Assembly: GCA_944390875.1 (NCBI GenBank)
Contig: CALXRO010000106.1
Location: forward strand, 1-7,474
Length of the DNA: 7,474 bases
Direction of reading: 5' to 3'
Origin: an uncultured Rickettsiales bacterium
GTDB taxonomy: Bacteria > Pseudomonadota > Alphaproteobacteria > Rickettsiales > UBA1997
The notes beneath the pieces are model-generated. The model saw nothing but the letters and a program-made list of their open reading frames with translations, was not told the origin of the DNA and made no database searches. How positions within the stretch are numbered: position 1 is the first letter of the stretch; every line of letters begins with the position of its first letter. A program made the position numbers and the translations under genes. Of this stretch, positions 5,413 to 7,474 are shown piece after piece.

Positions 5413-5544
5413 ATGTTATACACAACCATAATATCGCTAGTATCTTTCTATATAGTTTACAATTATTCTAATTCAATTACATTAAAGGAAATACTATTTT
5501 TTACAACAATACTTGTTATAGTATTTTTTACACCAAAAAGCTAA
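5413..5544 (+). CDS. Possible 43-aa membrane microprotein upstream of tsaD
   Basis: ATG to TAA encodes 43 residues with two hydrophobic stretches, at about 2-16 (LYTTIISLVSFYIVY) and 27-40 (ILFFTTILVIVFFT), joined by a short polar turn NYSNSITLKE. It ends in TPKS. The topology would be a small two-helix membrane hairpin. The stop is 4 nt before the tsaD ATG, and a candidate promoter lies just upstream, which fits a first gene in the tsaD operon. There is no Shine-Dalgarno, only an A-run, as at many starts here. AT-rich DNA produces short hydrophobic frames by chance, so this is an unproven gene. No family is recognised. Confidence 0.42.
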   Translation: MLYTTIISLVSFYIVYNYSNSITLKEILFFTTILVIVFFTPKS

Positions 5545-5548
5545 AAAC

Positions 5549-6586
5549 ATGAACATACTTGGAATAGAAACTAGTTGTGATGAGACTGCAATAGCAATTA
5601 TAAATGAAAAGAAAGAAATATTATCTCACATAATAATTTCTCAAATAGACATACATAAAGAATTTGGCGGAGTTGTACCAGAAGTTGCTTCAAGAAATCA
5701 TCTAGATATAATTGACAGAGCTTTTTTGAAAACTTTAGAAAAAGCAAATATTGAAATTAACAATATAGATGTAATATCTGCTACAACAGGTCCTGGACTT
5801 ATAGGTGGTGTTATTGTTGGTACTGTATTTGCAAAAACAGTTGCATCAATTTTAAAAAAACCATTTATAGCTATAAATCACCTTGAAGCACATGCACTAA
5901 CATGTAGATTGACAAATAATGTTGATTTTCCTTTTATATTATTCTTACTTTCTGGAGGGCATTGCCAAATACTTAAAGTTAATGGAATAAGCAATTATGA
6001 CAAAATAGGAGAAACAATTGATGATTCTCTCGGTGAAACATTTGATAAGGTAGCACAATTAGTAGGTTTAGAATATCCAGGAGGACCAAAAATAGAAAAA
6101 TTAGCAAATAAAGGCAATGAAGATAGATTTCAATTTACAAAACCACTCATAGATCATAAAAATAAAACTGAATTTCTTGAAAACATGTTTAATTTCTCCT
6201 TTTCAGGCTTGAAAACTGCTGTTAGACTTGAAATTGAAAAAATTGGAAAAATATCTGATGATGATAGAGATGATATTTGTGCTTCTTTTCAAAAAACAGT
6301 GGTAGATATTCTCAAAAACAGATTTATTAATGTAATTAATAAATATAAAGATATAAAGACATTTGTTATATCTGGTGGAGTTAGTGCAAATCAATATATA
6401 AAAACCAAAATGTCAGAAATTTGTAAAAATTATTCTTGTAAATTAATTACCCCACCTATTGAATTATGTACAGATAATGGTATAATGGTAGCAAATGCTG
6501 CTTTGGAGAGATATAATATTGGATTATTTGATACACTTGATATTGCTCCAAAAGCAAGATGGGAATTGGAGGATTTAAAAAAATGA
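5549..6586 (+). CDS. tsaD: tRNA N6-adenosine threonylcarbamoyltransferase TsaD
   Basis: TsaD transfers the threonylcarbamoyl group from threonylcarbamoyl-AMP to A37 of ANN-decoding tRNAs, working with TsaB and TsaE in bacteria. At 345 residues it has full family length. The ASKHA-fold signatures are all there: N-terminal LGIETSCDETA (4-14), TGPGLIGG (80-87), metal-binding H111 and H115 in NHLEAHA, LSGGHCQI (134-141), LGETFDKVA (161-169), YPGGP (176-180), FSFSGLKTA (216-224), ISGGVSAN (274-281) and the C-terminal metal aspartate in CTDNGIM (D309). No key residue is missing. The ATG start is fixed by the conserved first strand. The 3' end overlaps the next gene by ATGA. tsaB and tsaE are not in the window. 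Identification is very secure. Confidence 0.97.
   Translation: MNILGIETSCDETAIAIINEKKEILSHIIISQIDIHKEFGGVVPEVASRNHLDIIDRAFLKTLEKANIEINNIDVISATTGPGLIGGVIVGTVFAKTVASILKKPFIAINHLEAHALTCRLTNNVDFPFILFLLSGGHCQILKVNGISNYDKIGETIDDSLGETFDKVAQLVGLEYPGGPKIEKLANKGNEDRFQFTKPLIDHKNKTEFLENMFNFSFSGLKTAVRLEIEKIGKISDDDRDDICASFQKTVVDILKNRFINVINKYKDIKTFVISGGVSANQYIKTKMSEICKNYSCKLITPPIELCTDNGIMVANAALERYNIGLFDTLDIAPKARWELEDLKK
6568..6573 (+). promoter_or_regulatory. Ribosome binding site of the PlsC-like gene
   Basis: GGAGGA inside the end of tsaD, 9 nt before the ATG at 6583. It selects that start over the in-frame ATG at 6559, which lies upstream of this site and would encode eight extra residues matching no PlsC feature. 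Confidence 0.65.
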
Positions 6587-7323
6587 TAATAGTATATTTT
6601 CTAAGATCTCTTATATATGAGATTTGTTTTATTTTAAATTGGTTGCTCTTAGGATACATGTTACTTGAAGAAAAATTGTTTCATAATAAGAATAAATTTA
6701 TGAAAAAAACAAGAACATGGGCAATGTTTAATATAAAAATGCTTAAAGTTATATGTGGTGTTAATTATAAAGTACTTGGAGAAGAAAATGTTGTAACTGA
6801 TGGAAATTTTTTAGTAGTATCAAAGCATCAATCAACATGGGAATGTTATTTTTTATATGCTTTTTTGCCAGATTGTCCCGTTTGTGTAGTCAAAAAAGAA
6901 CTAATGATGATACCTATATTTGGTCCTACTTTAGCAGTAGTTGGCAAGATGGTTGTTGATAGAAATGATGGTATAGCATCAATGAAAAAATTACTAAATG
7001 AATCTAGAAGTTATTTAAAAAATGGTAGAAAAACTTTCCTTATATTTCCTCAAGGTACAAGAACACCAGTAAATAGTACAACCAAGGAATACCCTTATAA
7101 ACCTGGTTTACTAGGTATAGCAAGTGTCAATAAACTTGATATATTGCCAATATCACTAAATTCAGGTAATATTTGGCCCAAGGGTAAATTTATTAAAAAA
7201 CCTGGAGTGATTACAGTTAAAATTATGCCTATGATTAAATATTCTGATTATAAAGATATTGATAAGAATTTATTAATGAAAAAAATAGAAGATACGATTG
7301 AGAGTAATCAAAAGACAATCTAA
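6583..7323 (+). CDS. 1-acyl-sn-glycerol-3-phosphate acyltransferase-like protein (PlsC family)
   Basis: PlsC-family enzymes esterify lysophosphatidate at sn-2 to make phosphatidate in the inner membrane. From ATG 6583 the protein has 246 residues, typical for the family. An N-terminal hydrophobic segment (about 3-27) anchors it. Motif I is KHQSTWE (81-87, H82 with E87, so HX4E rather than the classical HX4D; I recall this variant in some alphaproteobacterial members). Motif II is GKMVVDR (121-127), motif III FPQGTR (155-160, Q in place of E), and motif IV lies around DILPISLN (186-193). The start forms an ATGA overlap with the tsaD stop and has a GGAGGA site within tsaD, so translation is coupled. 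The stop overlaps the next ATG by one base. The acyl acceptor is not proven, so another lysolipid acyltransferase remains possible; hence no firm symbol. Confidence 0.88.
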   Translation: MIIVYFLRSLIYEICFILNWLLLGYMLLEEKLFHNKNKFMKKTRTWAMFNIKMLKVICGVNYKVLGEENVVTDGNFLVVSKHQSTWECYFLYAFLPDCPVCVVKKELMMIPIFGPTLAVVGKMVVDRNDGIASMKKLLNESRSYLKNGRKTFLIFPQGTRTPVNSTTKEYPYKPGLLGIASVNKLDILPISLNSGNIWPKGKFIKKPGVITVKIMPMIKYSDYKDIDKNLLMKKIEDTIESNQKTI

Positions 7324-7474
7324 TGCTAACTATAATTTTTTATATTTCATTGATATTTTTTGCTGATTTTTTAAATAACTGTCAAGCCGAAATAATTGAT
7401 TGCAGAAAACAAGATAGAGATGATTATTACAGAATAGTGTTTGATCTTAATAAAAAGCCATCATATTTTGTTTA
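7323..7474 (+). CDS. Secreted AMIN-domain-like protein, possibly N-acetylmuramoyl-L-alanine amidase (partial)
   Basis: Only the first 50 residues lie in the window. The start ATG shares its A with the TAA stop of the acyltransferase gene (TAATG), implying translational coupling. Residues 1-22 form a hydrophobic signal-peptide-like segment ending NNCQA, with cleavage plausible before E23. The next part, DDYYRIVFDLNKKPSYFV, resembles the first strands of AMIN domains (a hydrophobic R-hVFDL followed by a Tyr-containing strand). These domains target AmiC-type cell-wall amidases to the envelope. The catalytic domain would lie beyond the edge, so the amidase call is tentative; other AMIN proteins, such as secretin-type pilus proteins, are alternatives. 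Confidence 0.55.
   Translation, partial: MLTIIFYISLIFFADFLNNCQAEIIDCRKQDRDDYYRIVFDLNKKPSYFV

Noticed and set aside
6559..6582. Upstream ATG as start of the acyltransferase
   Set aside because: The GGAGGA site at 6568-6573 lies downstream of it and serves the ATG at 6583, which also gives the usual ATGA overlap.
6203..6659. Minus-strand open frames across tsaD and its junction
   Set aside because: tsaD is certain on the plus strand, and the antisense peptides show no family features.
1..7474. CRISPR array, insertion sequence or prophage
   Set aside because: No regularly spaced direct repeats, no terminal inverted repeats with a transposase, and no phage structural genes were found on either strand.

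Overview
The window comes from a very AT-rich bacterial genome with a streamlined layout: short or overlapping gene junctions, adenine-rich leaders and few clear Shine-Dalgarno sites. The best guess is an alphaproteobacterium of the host-associated, reduced-genome type (Rickettsiales or Holosporales-like). This rests on the RuvX N-terminus, the RF2 reading tripeptide SPY, an adrenodoxin-type ferredoxin and the PlsC style. The assignment is an inference from remembered family traits, not from a phylogeny. The standard bacterial code is in use: TGA ends several genes, TGG encodes Trp, and RF2 is present with its usual autoregulatory TGA.

Left block, minus strand (1-1510): a tRNA-Arg(UCG) lies 12 nt upstream of ruvX, and ruvX lies 2 nt upstream of a gene that runs off the left edge. 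That edge gene encodes a eukaryotic-type protein-kinase fold (Lys, Glu, catalytic Asp/Asn and DLG all placed correctly) with an unassigned N-terminus. It is the least expected protein in the window. Upstream of the tRNA is about 500 nt without a convincing gene (1511-2013). It holds the tRNA promoter, a few inverted repeats and some short minus-strand reading-frame fragments that may be gene relics.

Middle block (2014-5261): a [2Fe-2S] ferredoxin gene (plus strand) converges on prfB (minus strand), and the two coding ends overlap by 11 bp. prfB contains the classical +1 programmed frameshift, so its true 5' end lies about 100 nt beyond the open frame that simple ORF calling finds. Divergent from prfB is a tight plus-strand operon: a non-haem ferritin with a complete ferroxidase centre, a small membrane protein with a CPVC motif, and a helical soluble protein of unknown function.

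Right block, plus strand (5262-7474): a spacer with an 18-bp perfect palindrome and a possible promoter leads to a possible 43-aa membrane microprotein. Then come tsaD (tRNA t6A synthesis), a PlsC-like acyltransferase (ATGA overlap) and the start of a secreted protein resembling the AMIN domain of cell-wall amidases (TAATG overlap). The overlaps imply one transcript with coupled translation. Together the window holds translation fidelity genes (tRNA-Arg, RF2, TsaD), DNA or RNA maintenance (RuvX), iron handling (ferritin, ferredoxin), envelope synthesis (PlsC-like, AMIN protein), one kinase-like gene and two conserved-looking unknowns.
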